64,000 nucleotides of DNA from Enoplolaimus lenunculus (lineage: Eukaryota > Nematoda > Enoplea > Enoplida > Thoracostomopsidae): positions 62,001 to 126,000 of the forward strand of contig JASANG010003778.1 of NCBI GenBank assembly GCA_030248215.1, in the 5' to 3' direction. Of this stretch, positions 1 to 10,856 are shown piece by piece. The position numbers and the translations under genes were made by a program. The stretch's first letter is position 1. Each line of letters begins with the position of its first letter. The notes beneath the pieces were generated by a model. It worked only from the letters and a program-made list of their open reading frames with translations, was not told the origin of the DNA and searched no databases.

Positions 1-178
1 GCTAGAATTTTATTATTACAGGTTTATAGTTCAGCGTTTGAAACGCATGAAATGTAGTATTTTTATGTAAATAAAATGTAAATTGGGCGAAGTCCTACTT
101 TCAATGGTGCTTTTATCACAAGGGCATGTTTTAAAGTTAAATGCTGTTATAAAAACATCATCTGTTGTTGATATTTGT

Positions 179-497
179 AACATCAAGAGTGCATGATACA
201 AGAGTGCGCAACTGTTTGGCTTCCGCGAGGTACAAAATGTACCACCGGGCGTTTGCGTTTTTGGCCGACCCCCCTTGTTTAGGAGGGGGTCGCTGTCACA
301 TGCAATAACCCTAAACTGAACAATTGAGTAATTTTTGATGCCGGATGCATAACATGTCATGGTTCGCGCAGGTGGTTCCCCCATCTAAATTAAAGGGGTT
401 GACCAAAAACGCAACGCGCGCCGGGTACATTCTTTTCTACACAGAATACACCCAGTTGCATACTCTTGTTGAAGTATGCATCATCCGCTCTTGGTAA
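179..497. repeat. Fold-back (palindromic) repeat, probable MITE
   Basis: The two arms are imperfect inverted repeats of roughly 90 to 100 bp. The left arm holds CAAGAGTGCATGATACAAG and later TTGCGTTTTTGGCC-like sequence; the right arm has their reverse complements, ending in GCATCATCCGCTCTTGG. The same terminal sequence (ACCAAGAGTGGATGATGCAT) reappears at the window end, so this is a dispersed family. No target duplication was identified. It lies upstream of the first visible receptor exon, presumably in an intron. Confidence 0.5.
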
Positions 498-843
498 TAT
501 TTAACATGGTGTAACCGGCGTATGTCTCCGGCTCCAGCTGCGACAGTGAGCAATGGCTCCGGTTCCCGTAGAAATTTTGCCGGAGGTTGTGGCAATTTTG
601 GTAGGGAAAATTTTTTGTGCTTTTGTTAAAGTTCTTCCTCTTATTGGGTTTATTTGATCACAAAATTTTGACAACACTTTCCATATTTTTGTTAAAGTTA
701 CTAAAATTTATATATAAGTTTTACTTAATTATACTTCACCTATGGTTCCAAGTCCTGCTCTGGTATAATTTGTTAACTTCCGGGATTTGGTGCCAGCTAC
801 GGATTGTTTTTCACCACCGTTGGTTGCACTCTGAATGCTTCAG

Positions 844-3800
844 GTACATAATAGTCGATCCGCCTGAAGATAGAAACGGATTGGTGTTATGGGGAGAAAA
901 GGTTAAAGGAAAATGGACCGGATTGCTGGGAATGGTCCAAAGAGGGGTTAGTAAATAATTTTTAAAACTTTCTCAGCAATAAGTTGGTTCTTAAGCCGTG
1001 AAACATAGTGGAAACAGGTGATCAACGGAAAGTTGGCGTCCGTTCGCGTGAATCATTGCTATGTCTGATGGTGGGTAGCAGCAGACGAATCTGTTAGAGT
1101 TCAGTAGCGGGTGACTTGAAGTGTATTGTGGCAAACAACGGGGTATTGAAACCTTATACGAATCTTTTCTCTTTACACTCAGTAAAATTTTAATGCAGTG
1201 ACAGATGCTGTCCCAGCTCTCGTGTCACCCACCACATGTATCGACCATTGAAATCGTTGATTACAGAATTATATTTATTAGAATGTTTAAGAACACTGTA
1301 AATTCCAATGAGTTGATTAATCAATTCAGCTAGCGAGTTGGTTATTTCTGAATTAATATCAGTATACATAACTTACTCTGAGTTGATTTGATTCTCACTC
1401 TGAGTTGAGTTGACGCTGGGTGAGTTGATCACTTAACTTATAATGAATTGAATCAACTCAAATTTCAGAGTTCTGAAAGTCCTAACTCAGACTGAATGAT
1501 TCAACTCATTCTGAGTTAAAATCAACTCACTGAAATTTACAGTGAAAATATTTTATACCGCAACTAAAATGCGATCGCTGTACTGACTGATTTTTAGGAT
1601 TTTAATGTTTTAGGATGTTGATTTAGTTGCTGGAGCGTGCATTATTCGCGTTGATCGATGGGAAGCGGTCGATTTTTCGTTTCCGTTTGCTGATTCTCAG
1701 ACTGGAATGCTTATTCGAGCACCAGATCAGACTGAAGATAACACATTTATGATTGTTGCGAAGCCGTTTCGATGGGAAGTTTGGGCGTGCGGCGCTGCGT
1801 TTATTTGCTTGTCAGGTAACGGACTGTTTTTGCAAAATGCACTTTCTTTCCTACGCACCTTTTGCAACATATTGTCTGTTCGACTCCTTTGTAGACTTAT
1901 CTACTTCGACTCACTGTACGGGTGTCTTTAATAGTTCTTTTGAAGTTTAACTTTGAATTATAAGCTTTTTGCGTTATTCTTTATTAAATTGACATTTAAA
2001 ATACGACCGACAGCCAGAGATCCAGCAAAGTATAATCTTTATCCATGATCCACTTTGAGTTATATACACTACAAAAAATGGTGAGTCAAATTGACTCTCC
2101 CCGAAATACACTTTCCCGGACACCACAAACTTGAGTAAATTCGACTCCGCCAGACTCAAATTTGACTCACTGAGCGACTCATTGAGTCTAGTTTGACTCT
2201 GGCGGAGTCGAATTTTGGCTCAGTTTGTGTAGTCAGGAAAAGCCTATTTCCAAGAGTGTCAATTTGACTAACCATTTTTTGCAGTGTACTGGTTTTGTTG
2301 AATTTGTTATGATGCAACTGTTACACAATTAAATATTGACATCTGCTAACATGAAATTAGTATGTACTTAAAACAGCTGTTCACTTACCCTTTTGTACAA
2401 TACATTTTATCTTGTTTCAGCAATTCTATTACGTGCTTTGTGTGTTGCTCTGAAGTCAATCTCGGAAATCCAGTACACTTTAATTGGCAGTATATGGGTG
2501 TTTTTCTCGGTCTTTGTACAACAAGGTATTGAAATAGCTGTCTGTGTCATTCATTAGCCGTGATTGTATTGGAATCGGGCTAGTCGTAGCCAAAGGGGGG
2601 TTGGGGCAGCGTTGTTCAGCTACCGTAGAAATATGTTGGGAGACTTAAATCGTGTTAGCCCGCTTTACCGCGAAAGTTCTGTTGTTTTCGTTTTATCTTT
2701 TTACCATTCGCAGCCACTTTAACTCATTTTAAATACAGCTGAGAATTGATCTCGAAATGTATGACTCCAGGACTACTTAAAATGAGAGAATTGTAGATAT
2801 ATATACGCACATATATAATTTTTTTCTGTAGGTTTGCCGATTCAACCGAAAACTTGGACTTGCCGAACGATGCTAGCATTTTGGTGGTTAGCTGCGCTGA
2901 CGTTGGTTGCTACGTTTACAGGTAAGCAATAGACACGAAACTTTGCTATACTCAACATTGCACAAATTTTTGCATAAATAAAACCTTATGTTGTGCCGAA
3001 ATAGCAAGAAACTAAATGTCACTTAATATTTATATCCGGAAAATTTTTACACTGATTGGTTCGTGATTGCAATCCAATTTGTTTTTGCAATTATAGGAAA
3101 TATGGTCGCCCTGTTTGCAGTTGAGAAAACAGTTTTACCGTTTCAATCACCGGAAGGATTCGTCGAGAGCGTTCAGTGGCGTGGATGGTCTACGATTATG
3201 GTGAATTCAACGCAAACTAGAACCCTATTTCTCAGTGTAAGCGTTCGGCCGCCCTACACACTCTATAAACATATTATTCGGTTTAAGTTGGGGCTAACAA
3301 AACCGGTCAGTAGTACGGGAGATACTCCTGCCAACCGTATTTATATTTGTTATACAAGCACCATATATCACTGAACAATCGGAACAATTTGCCAATTTTG
3401 TCTTAATATTGGTGTGGTAATTTCAGCATCTGCCCCACTGAATTTAATATTTATTGGTATGCCACTTATACGTTAACAGTTGATTGTATAACTGGTCCAT
3501 GTATAGAACACGGCCGGAACAGAAGTATAAGCATATTCCTAAGCCTAAGCCTAAACCTAATGCCTAAGCGTATGGATGAGCCTATTCCTAAACCTAAGCC
3601 TAAGCCTAAGCCTAAGCAAAAAAGTTAGTCTGACGCTTAAACTGACTCTATTACAGTCCCGCCGGAAAGCGATCCGGTCCTGTTCTATTAATGGGTCGCA
3701 AAACATATCAAATAGTCCACATTTTCAATGTGTTATGAGTGAACTATTTCCTCTGGCCGTATGTATCCGAAAAAGCAAAATATCATTACTAAAGAACTAA

Positions 3801-6800
3801 AGCAGAATTTGAACTGTTGTAAAGAGATATAGCTGCCATCTGAAAGAATTCACAAAGCCGCGAATAAAAGTGGAGTTTTTTCCATTTATTCCCCCCCAAC
3901 CAGTGTTCGTCTAACAATGATCTTATTTGAAATTTTTTGCATATTTGAGCCTCGCATGATTTCCTTTGATCATTTCAAGAATTCACAAAGCCGCGAATAA
4001 AAGTGGAGTTTTTTCCATTAATTCCCCCCCCCCAACCAGTGTTCGTCTAACAATGATCTTATTTGAAATTTTTTGCATATTTGAGCCTCGCATGATTTCC
4101 TTTGATCATTTCACGCCCTAATTTGAATTTTTGAATAATTCCATTTTTTCAGTCCCAAAGACTCTTTTTGGGAATAAACGTGTTTTTTGTCAAAAAGTTC
4201 AAAAATCTACATACCGTTCGAAGCAAATTTGCGCCGAACCTAATTGTGTTTGAAAGTTGTATGGATGCTCATATGCTCTGGACTCGATCAATCGGTTGTA
4301 TTGTAATGACGCTCGAATGATGGCTGCGCACCAAATCAGTTAAACCATAGCTTGTCAGCCAATAGTCTGATCGCAAAAACACCAACAGTTACACCATTCG
4401 ATTAAGCTCGGCAAGCTGTGTCGACTGTTATACTTTTAATTTTTGAAAAAATTTTGGTCCGAAGAAGAGACCTATGGTCCGAAACCGAATTTTTCAGAAA
4501 TTCAAATTTGGCTGTGAAATGATCTGTGGATGTCACCAGAAGCGGGAATATACGAAAAACTGCGGTAATTTTTGGGCAAACATCGGCCGGAGGGATAGCT
4601 AAAAAGACCCTAAAATTGGTTTCAGAGATCTGAAAGTCAACTGTATTCAACCTTATGGTATGAAATGAATGTTCGTGGAAAGAATACTTACGTTAGGAGA
4701 TTGGAAGACGGCATTCCGATGGTGTTGAAGTAAAACACAACTGATTATTTTACAATATTTTTGCATATAATCGGTTGGGTCGGTTTTTTGCCTGTCGCAT
4801 CGTATCTTATAAACTCATTGGACAAGATTATGTGGCAATACAACAGCCACCTAACAGGGGCATAGGCAGCATTTGATTTCAGAATATGATGACCACGTCC
4901 TAAAAAGTTTGTTGCGAACCAAGGTATACCGAGTTATAATTTTTTTGACCACTGCAGATTTGTTATACAGCCTGTAAGAGTGCCTTTTTCAAGTCTTTCC
5001 AGAAATTTCGAGGGAGGTATATTTCCCGTATTCCCCTTCTTTGTGTACACGGCCATGGTTACCGCTAAAGTATGTCTTGGCATACACTGCAAAAAATGGT
5101 GAGTCATATTGACTCTGTCCGAAATAGGCTCTACGGGACTACACAAACTGAGTCATATTCGACTCCGCCAGAGTCAAACGTGCGACTCAGTGAGCCGAAG
5201 TTGACTCAATTTGTGTAGTCCGTAGAGCCTATTTCGAAGAGAGTCAATTTGACTCAACATATATTGCATTGCGTCGGTTCGTTTGGTAAGGTTTTTCAAA
5301 AAATTTAAATTTGTCATTCTGTATTTACTTTCTGTCACAAAGCAATGACAGATAGCAGCAAACTTTAACACTCATGAAAGTATTTCTAGCGAAATGTGTA
5401 GCAACCTGTGCTTAAAACGTCTTTAAAAATAATTTAGACTACTCCAAATAAAAACTCTTTAGACCATGAGAAATCAAACAGATGCTAAACACAGTTCAGA
5501 ATGTCGCTTATTGAGACAGAGCGGCTGAACAAAACTGTTTAAACAGATTCGAGTTTTGGAAGAACTCTGCTGCATAAAAATTCCAGACTCGTAACACTTC
5601 CATCAACATTTAGTGTTGAGGCTTATGTTTCATTCTAGGGTGTGATCTTTATTTAACCTTTTTTCAAGCCTAAGCCTAGGTGTAAGACTAGGAGTGTGAG
5701 TCTAAGTCTAAAATTGTGCGGGTGGAAGTGTACAAGAGCCGAATTTCTCAACTTCGGAAAAATTTATTCTACTGTGATATGATGCTCGTTTCAGTAGTCG
5801 AAAACGAGCATTGCTAGGCGCAAAAGAAATCTTGAAAGCTGAAGCAGCAACAAACTGCAAGCTTACTGTAGCAGAGACTGGTAAGATGGATTGTGCAGCT
5901 TTGTTTCACTTGCAATTATCGGGACAATAAATGGTGGTCAGTTTAATTATTCGATTATTTTTTACTGAATGTCATTGATGAAATTCATGCCATAATTGCT
6001 TTTCCTGCAAATATTTTATTTATTTGAACGTTGAATTCCAGTATGTTTCCAGGAATTCGCTTTCGTTTGTGATAAAATTGGTGTCCGTTTCTGTTATAGA
6101 AATGCCGGAAATTCTGTTTTTATGCGTATCGTTTAGACTGAAATTTCGGCCCATGTTACTTAAAGGGGCGTTCAGGCTTCTGGTAGGTCTATATTAAACG
6201 AGTAGGTTTAGATTCTATATTACATTTTTTGCTTAGGTTTAGGCTTAGGCTTAGGAATACTCTTAATCTACGGTTACGCCCCTTAACATTGGCCAAAATT
6301 TTTATCATGAGTTTATGCCATTCTGAGTACAATTGTCACGTATATATGTTTCTTGTCGTGTTTGTATATTAAATCACATACCCTTTGCGTCTTTTACTTT
6401 TAGGAATAATACCAACACAGTTTGCTATTCCAATCCGTAAAGGTCTGACTGATTTCAACGATGTGATTTCGGACGAGTAAGCAAAATATAAACGGGCGTC
6501 CGCAGCAAATTATGTCTGGGGGTACCCAATAATTTTGGGGCGTCTCTACAGTTGCAATTCAAGATTGCTTACTTTAAACCGAGTCAATTTGGGGGTGGGC
6601 ACCAGCCAGATTTGGAGGGACCCGGCCTTCAGTGCCCTTCTTGAAGGCGACCATGAATATAAATAACGGTATACTTGATAGAAGTCTTTATAGTGTATGG
6701 TTTGATTTGTTGGCTTACGTGTACCTAATTCAATAGTTACGAAAAGATACAAACCAGTCGTAGTGGGACTACATTTATTGAGCGAAGCTCGAACGCACGT

Positions 6801-9304
6801 AAGCAATTAAGCTAATATGCAAATTAGCTATTAGCTAACTATTCAATTATCGGTTTTGGATGTTTGTAAACTATTTATTCAAATTCCTCGCACCCAAAAA
6901 ACCCTTCAGACACTCTAATAATTTTTGGAATAATTTAAAAGTCCTAATTTTGTTTTGTCAATTAAGCTAATATGCAAATTAGTTATTAGGTAACTATTCA
7001 ATTATCGGTTTTGGAGGTTTGAAAACAATTTATTCAGATTTTTCGCACCAAAAAACCTTCAGTAAACCCTAATAATTATTGAAATAATTTAAAAAGTCCT
7101 AGTTTTGTCTTGTCCATTAAGCTAATATGCAAATTAGTTATTAGGTAACTATTCAATTATCGGTTTTGGAGGTTTGAAAACAATTTATTCAGATTTTTCG
7201 CACCCAAAAACCTGCAGTAAACCCTAATAATTATTGAAATAATTTAAAAAGTCCTAGTTTTGTCTTGTCCATTAAGCTAATATGCAAATTAGCTATTAGC
7301 TAACTATTCAATTATCGGTTTTGGATGTTTGTACACTATTTGTTTAAATTCCTCGCACCAAAAAACCCTTTAGTGCTGAAATTATATTGCTTTTAACCTT
7401 AATAATTAGTGAAAGATTGTAAAAAGTGCTAATTTAGGCTTATAAACTATGCTAATATGCAAATTATCTATTAGCTAACTGCTCAATTATCGGTTTTGGA
7501 GGTTTGTAAACAGTCTACGCAGATTCCTCGCACCCAAAAACCCTTTAATGCTAAAATTAGATCGCTTTCTTACTGTAATAATTTGTGAAATATTGTGGAA
7601 AGTCCTAATTTAGGCTTAATTAATTATGCAAATTAGCCTAAAGCAAATAAACGGCTTAAAATTTTAAAACCCCAATGCGAGGTTAACACCCCAGGATAAT
7701 TGGCTTTCAAACAAAAAAAGTTTATCAAAATCGGTTCAGCCGTTCCTGAGATTCTTTTCGGGCGGACAGACGGACAGACGGACGGACGGACGGACGGACG
7801 GACATCCACCTTTCGACCCCCAAGTACAAAACATAAAACGCTTCGCGAAACTCCGAGCTTCGCTCGGAGTTTCGCTTCGCTCAATAGTAACAGGGTTTCT
7901 GATATTCTACTAAACTAAGATTCAATCTGTGGAATCACGATATATACTTCCTACATGGTGTAATAATATAAAACCATACGTTTCTTCTTAGCTCGCTGGT
8001 TCAAAAATTGTCATTTATCTGTTCTCGATCGGAAAGTTAATTATATGCTTAAGTCGGCGACTTAATTCTACTAGAGCATAACGGTCAAATAAAAGATTTC
8101 AGAAACTCAGCCATTAAAAAATTGAATTTTGCAGACGTGCTTTAGTTTCACTCGTCATGATGTTTTTAAACAATAGTAATGGACGGTCAAGTCTCAGCCT
8201 AAACCTAAGTTAGACTTAGGAAAATATACTGAAACGCGATGAGGAAAGATTTTCCTTTTATCAAATTAAAACTAGTGTAGGGGAACCGAACAAGTAAGTA
8301 TACTGACCTGAATAAGAGGAGAGGGTCCCCATTTTGATTTCCAATCAATAAAAGTCCGTATCCTTAATAAAAGTCCGTAAGCGGATAAGGTCCCTGAACC
8401 TTAATTCGAGTACATAAATGTCAATTATTTTAAAGCGCAGTTAAGTTTTGAAAGCGTCATTCCAACGTATAACTTTGAATTATCGCTCAAGCGTTTTGAT
8501 ACAAGCCAAAAAACGTGTAATTCAACGGATAGTTGCAATACCGGATATATATATCAGTAAGGAACGGTGGCGGACGGCTGGTTGAAAATTTATAACCAAG
8601 GGGGGTACCCTGTGGAGATGCCAAATAAATATCAATCCCACATCTTATTCGGGTCACTACAGTACTCAATGAACGCTGTTTGAAACCATATTTTTAGAAT
8701 CCGTGAGTATGTCGAAAAAGGATTTATCAAAAAGTGGTTCGAAGACTATTCGTATCACATTGCTGCAGCGAAAGGTCGGAATCATTGTGAATTTCGTGAA
8801 GGCGTTCATGCGAAAGGTGACGCAATCAAAATCCAAGAAGCTCAAGGAGCGTTTTGGTTGCTTGTCGCAGGTGTCGTTTTAGGAACATCGGGTCTGATGG
8901 TCGAATATTTGCTTCGTCTGGTCATCTTCTTAATCGAGGCGTGTGGGCACACTAAAGTCGCGGCGTATATTGCTCATTATTCAACGCAAGGTGCAATTAA
9001 ACTACCGTTTACTGATGAAATGCGTGCAAAGTTGCGCCGGATAGACGTAGAACTGTATGGTGGCGGGCAACATATCGCAACCGGTGTTCAGAACGAGTCA
9101 CACTCGAGAAACGTTAGGCGGATATACGCGACGTCTTATGATGGATCGTACAGGCAGTACAGTAATAGTTTTGGTAGTATTTTTGGAGCATCAGACAAGA
9201 CGAACGTCAATGAAGACATGCAGAAATCTAACGGGTGGCCTTACCCTCAGAATGGGTACAATGTAGGGTATGTTTATAATGGGTATTTAGGAAGTGTCAC
9301 GTAA
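844..9304 (+). CDS. Ionotropic glutamate receptor superfamily subunit, 3' part (IR93a-like pore)
   Basis: Ligand-gated cation channel of the plasma membrane; the 5' exons lie outside the window. Exons that join in frame: 844-946, 1614-1815, 2421-2525, 2832-2921, 3097-3280, 5795-5880, 6404-6476, 8698-9304 (stop 9302-9304), about 482 aa. In order they encode the end of lobe S1 (WTGLLGMVQRG, then a ligand-type Arg and VDFSFPF), M1 (WEVWACGAAFICLS), the pore loop and M2 (SIWVFFSVFVQQG), M3 (ALTLVATFTGNMVALFAVEK), lobe S2 and M4 (GAFWLLVAGVVLGTSGLMVE), then a tail of about 130 aa. The M3 gate, SYTANLAAFL in classical receptors, here reads TFTGNMVALF, nearer the protostome IR93a type as I recall it. 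The exon 5 donor (CG|gtttaa at 3281) was chosen because it restores phase; a stronger-looking donor at 3237 would break the frame. Family assignment is firm, subfamily tentative. Introns hold the repeats listed separately. Confidence 0.82.
1294..1544. repeat. Fold-back MITE with CACTGTAAATT ends
   Basis: Starts CACTGTAAATTCCAATGAG and ends with the matching AATTTACAGTG. The interior is a chain of GAGTTGATT/AATCAACTC palindromes. It resembles in design, but not in sequence, the GAGTCAA family at 2067. It lies in a receptor intron. No TA duplication is clear at its ends. Confidence 0.6.
2067..2286. repeat. Palindromic MITE, CACTGCAAAAAATGGTGAGTC family, TA target
   Basis: Inverted ends (CACTACAAAAAATGGTGAGT and its complement ending TTTTTTGCAGTG) are flanked by TA on both sides, as in Tc1/mariner-type insertions. 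The interior repeats GAGTCAA/TTGACTC motifs that can fold into a long hairpin. Sister copies lie at 5095 and 40919. Confidence 0.75.
3494..3697. repeat. TTAGGC-bearing hAT-like MITE (B ends), CCTAAG on + strand
   Basis: Ends resemble GGCCAATGTATAGAACAGGG and its complement (TGTTCTATTAATGGGTC). The centre has two blocks of CCTAAG repeats separated by a GAGCCTATTCC spacer. The end duplication is no longer readable. Located in the receptor intron after the exon at 3097. Confidence 0.7.
3846..4113 (+). repeat. Tandem duplication of a 133-bp unit
   Basis: The unit beginning GAATTCACAAAGCCGCGAAT at 3846 is repeated at 3979 almost base for base. The main differences are in the length of a C-run before CAACCAGTG and a T/A change just upstream of it. 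The near-identity suggests a recent duplication. It is intronic and has no coding potential. Confidence 0.9.
5095..5271. repeat. Palindromic MITE, CACTGCAAAAAATGG family
   Basis: Left end CACTGCAAAAAATGGTGAGT preceded by TA. The right end is decayed (ATATTGCATTG). Internal GACTCTG/CAGAGTC palindromes and TACGGGACTACACAAACTGA match the copies at 2067 and 40919. Confidence 0.7.
5665..5712. repeat. Remnant of a TTAGGC-type element
   Basis: A short run AAGCCTAAGCCTAGG followed by decayed AAGACTAGG and AAGTCTAA units. No ends were recognised, so this is only a likely fragment of the family. Confidence 0.4.
6148..6294. repeat. TTAGGC-bearing hAT-like MITE (A ends), TTAGGC on + strand
   Basis: Starts GGCCCATGTTACTTAAAGGG and ends ACGCCCCTTAACATTGGCC, with TTAGG(T/C) repeats between. 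Flanks GAAATTTC and AAAATTTT could be a decayed 8-bp target duplication. Receptor intron. Confidence 0.8.
6751..7887. repeat. Composite element: about 155-bp tandem units plus (CGGA)n
   Basis: Begins AAACCAGTCGTAGTGGGACT, then TTATTGAGCGAAGC. It contains about five tandem units of roughly 155 bp, each starting near GCTAATATGCAAATTA (about 6813, 6965, 7120, 7275, 7447). Then come AAAATCGGTTCAGCCGTTCC, a CGGA array (7763-7803), and GCTTCGCTCAAT at the end, the inverse of the start. A second nearly full copy is at 30951 and a partial one at 36590. The class is not recognised; it is non-coding. Confidence 0.7.
8303..8662. repeat. MITE with CTGTAGTGACCCGAATAAGA ends, TA target
   Basis: The right end, CTTATTCGGGTCACTACAG, is intact; the left end has a small deletion (CTGACCTGAATAAGAG). 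TA flanks both ends, pointing to a Tc1/mariner-type origin. Other copies: 47229, 62415 and a 3' piece at 54999. The right end lies 35 bp upstream of the last receptor exon. Confidence 0.75.
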
Positions 9305-9361
9305 GTTTGAACTTTTTGTGCTTGTCGACCCATAACCTGGTGTTTACATAAAGGGGAACAT

Positions 9362-9517
9362 GGCCCATGTTACTTTTAGGGTCGTCCAGGGTTCTGGTGG
9401 GCCTATAAAAGAGCAGATTTTGATTCTAGATTACATTTTTTTCCTTACGCTTAGGCTTAGGCTTTGGCTTAGGAACACGCTTAATTTACTGTTACGCCCC
9501 TAAAAGTAACATTGGCC
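9362..9517. repeat. TTAGGC-bearing hAT-like MITE with perfect 8-bp TSD
   Basis: GGCCCATGTTACTTTTAGGG to CCTAAAAGTAACATTGGCC, with TTAGGC repeats inside. It is flanked on both sides by GGGAACAT (9354-9361 and 9518-9525), a perfect 8-bp target duplication. This is the clearest evidence for hAT-type insertion in the family. Confidence 0.9.
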
Positions 9518-9759
9518 GGGAACATATTTTCTGCTGAATCTTGTGCAGTCAAAAAATGGTTTTGGCAAGATTTACAATTTACTTTCTTAATCCTATGAGG
9601 TTATACCCTCTTGGAATGAGATTCTGCTGCAGCCCTGCATGAGTGAATTCAGAGGAAGCGTATTCCCCGGTCAGAAAAATTTCGTTGATAATTGATATGG
9701 TCCTTGTTTTACACAAATGTTTAATTCTTTGCAAAGCACACATTCTTGTTTAAGTTTAT

Positions 9760-9961
9760 GGCCCATGTTACTTTAAGGGGCGTCCAGGTTTTGGGTGGGT
9801 CTGTAAAAGAGTACGTTTAGATACTAGATTGCATTTTTTGCTTAGGCTTAGGCTTACGCTTAGTTTTAGGCTTAGGAATTCATTTATGCAACGCTTAGGT
9901 TTAGGCTTAGGCTTAGGAATATGCTTAATCTTCTTTTACGACCCTTAAAGTAACATTTGCC
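9760..9961. repeat. TTAGGC-bearing hAT-like MITE with perfect 8-bp TSD
   Basis: GGCCCATGTTACTTTAAGGG to CCTTAAAGTAACATTTGCC, flanked on both sides by AAGTTTAT. The interior has two TTAGGC blocks separated by AATTCATTTATGCAACGC. Some copies carry one block and others two, so the centre has expanded or contracted between copies. Confidence 0.9.
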
Positions 9962-9985
9962 AAGTTTATAGTGATCTGCAACTCA

Positions 9986-10152
9986 GTCCCGTAACCAGCT
10001 CACCTTGCTAGGGAGGGCTGAAAATTTTTCAGGAGGGGCATGCAAAGGTTTCCATTGACTTGCAAGCAAGATTAAAAGTTTTCTAGAGGGGGTAAAAAAT
10101 TTTCCAGGGGGGGGCTGAGCCCTTCCTGCCCCCCCTTTGCTACGGGCCCGCT
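9986..10152. repeat. G-rich repeat with CCCGTA inverted ends
   Basis: CAGTCCCGTAACCAGCTCAC at one end and TTTGCTACGGGCCCGCTG at the other are loosely inverted. Between them are GGGAGGGCTGAAAATTTTTC-like motifs repeated three times. The pattern suggests a short hAT-like MITE; a target duplication is not clear. Confidence 0.4.
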
Positions 10153-10541
10153 GGAACTAACATAGCGACAGATTCTGTACCGCATTTTTATGAAATCTGT
10201 TTATAGGCAATTATAATTTATGGTCTGAGGTTTATGTTGAACCAATAGAAGTAATGTATCAGTTAGTTTTTGTACATAACAACGTATTTAGTAGTTTTGA
10301 CATGACAAGTTTTGCAAAAATTTGAACAGAAATTGTATTGCCAATTATATTAACTTCGTTGTCTTTAGTTTGAGAAATCTAATTTTCTGACCTACAAGAT
10401 AATATATAACTCAGCTACAAATCAGCGTAAGTTAATCGCTTGGCGGCACATGTTTGTCTTTTCAACCCAGAAAATGTCAGAAATATTAAGTATTGAGGTT
10501 TTAAGACATTTTTTGTGTGTATTGAACGGGTGCATATCTGC

Positions 10542-10856
10542 CAGTATGCAACCGGAGGTAAAAATACCGAGGCTGGAGGTCAATAGCACTTGCTGGTGCC
10601 GTTGGTAACGCGGAATATGGTAGCTTAAACAACGTTTTGTTAATTTTAGCAAATATCTGTAAAGTTTTAAAATATGGTTTTTAGGTTAATTATTTATCAA
10701 ATTTCGACAATTTGTTCTCAAAATTGTACCAAAATTTAGAGCCAAACGTACCGAACGATACAATTTTTGTAAAACTATAAAAATTTGAGTAGCGAATGTG
10801 CCTGACTCTGCGGGAATTTTTTACCAGAGCCTGAAGCAGACCTCCAGTTGTACGTG
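10542..10856. repeat. CAGGGTGCAACCGG-family hAT-like MITE (diverged) with perfect TSD
   Basis: Starts CAGTATGCAACCGGAGGT and ends ACCTCCAGTTGTACGTG, decayed versions of CAGGGTGCAACCGG. Both flanks are ATATCTGC (10534-10541 and 10857-10864), a perfect 8-bp duplication. It shares internal motifs with the copies at 39056 and 40181. Confidence 0.8.

Noticed and set aside
7633-7918. Open frames on both strands near the CGGA array, giving SGTAEPILINFF-like and repeated Arg-Thr-Asp-Gly peptides
   Set aside because: They arise from the AAAATCGGTTCAGCCGTTCC motif and the tetranucleotide array of a repeat that occurs again at 31800. No start, splice context or conservation suggests a gene.
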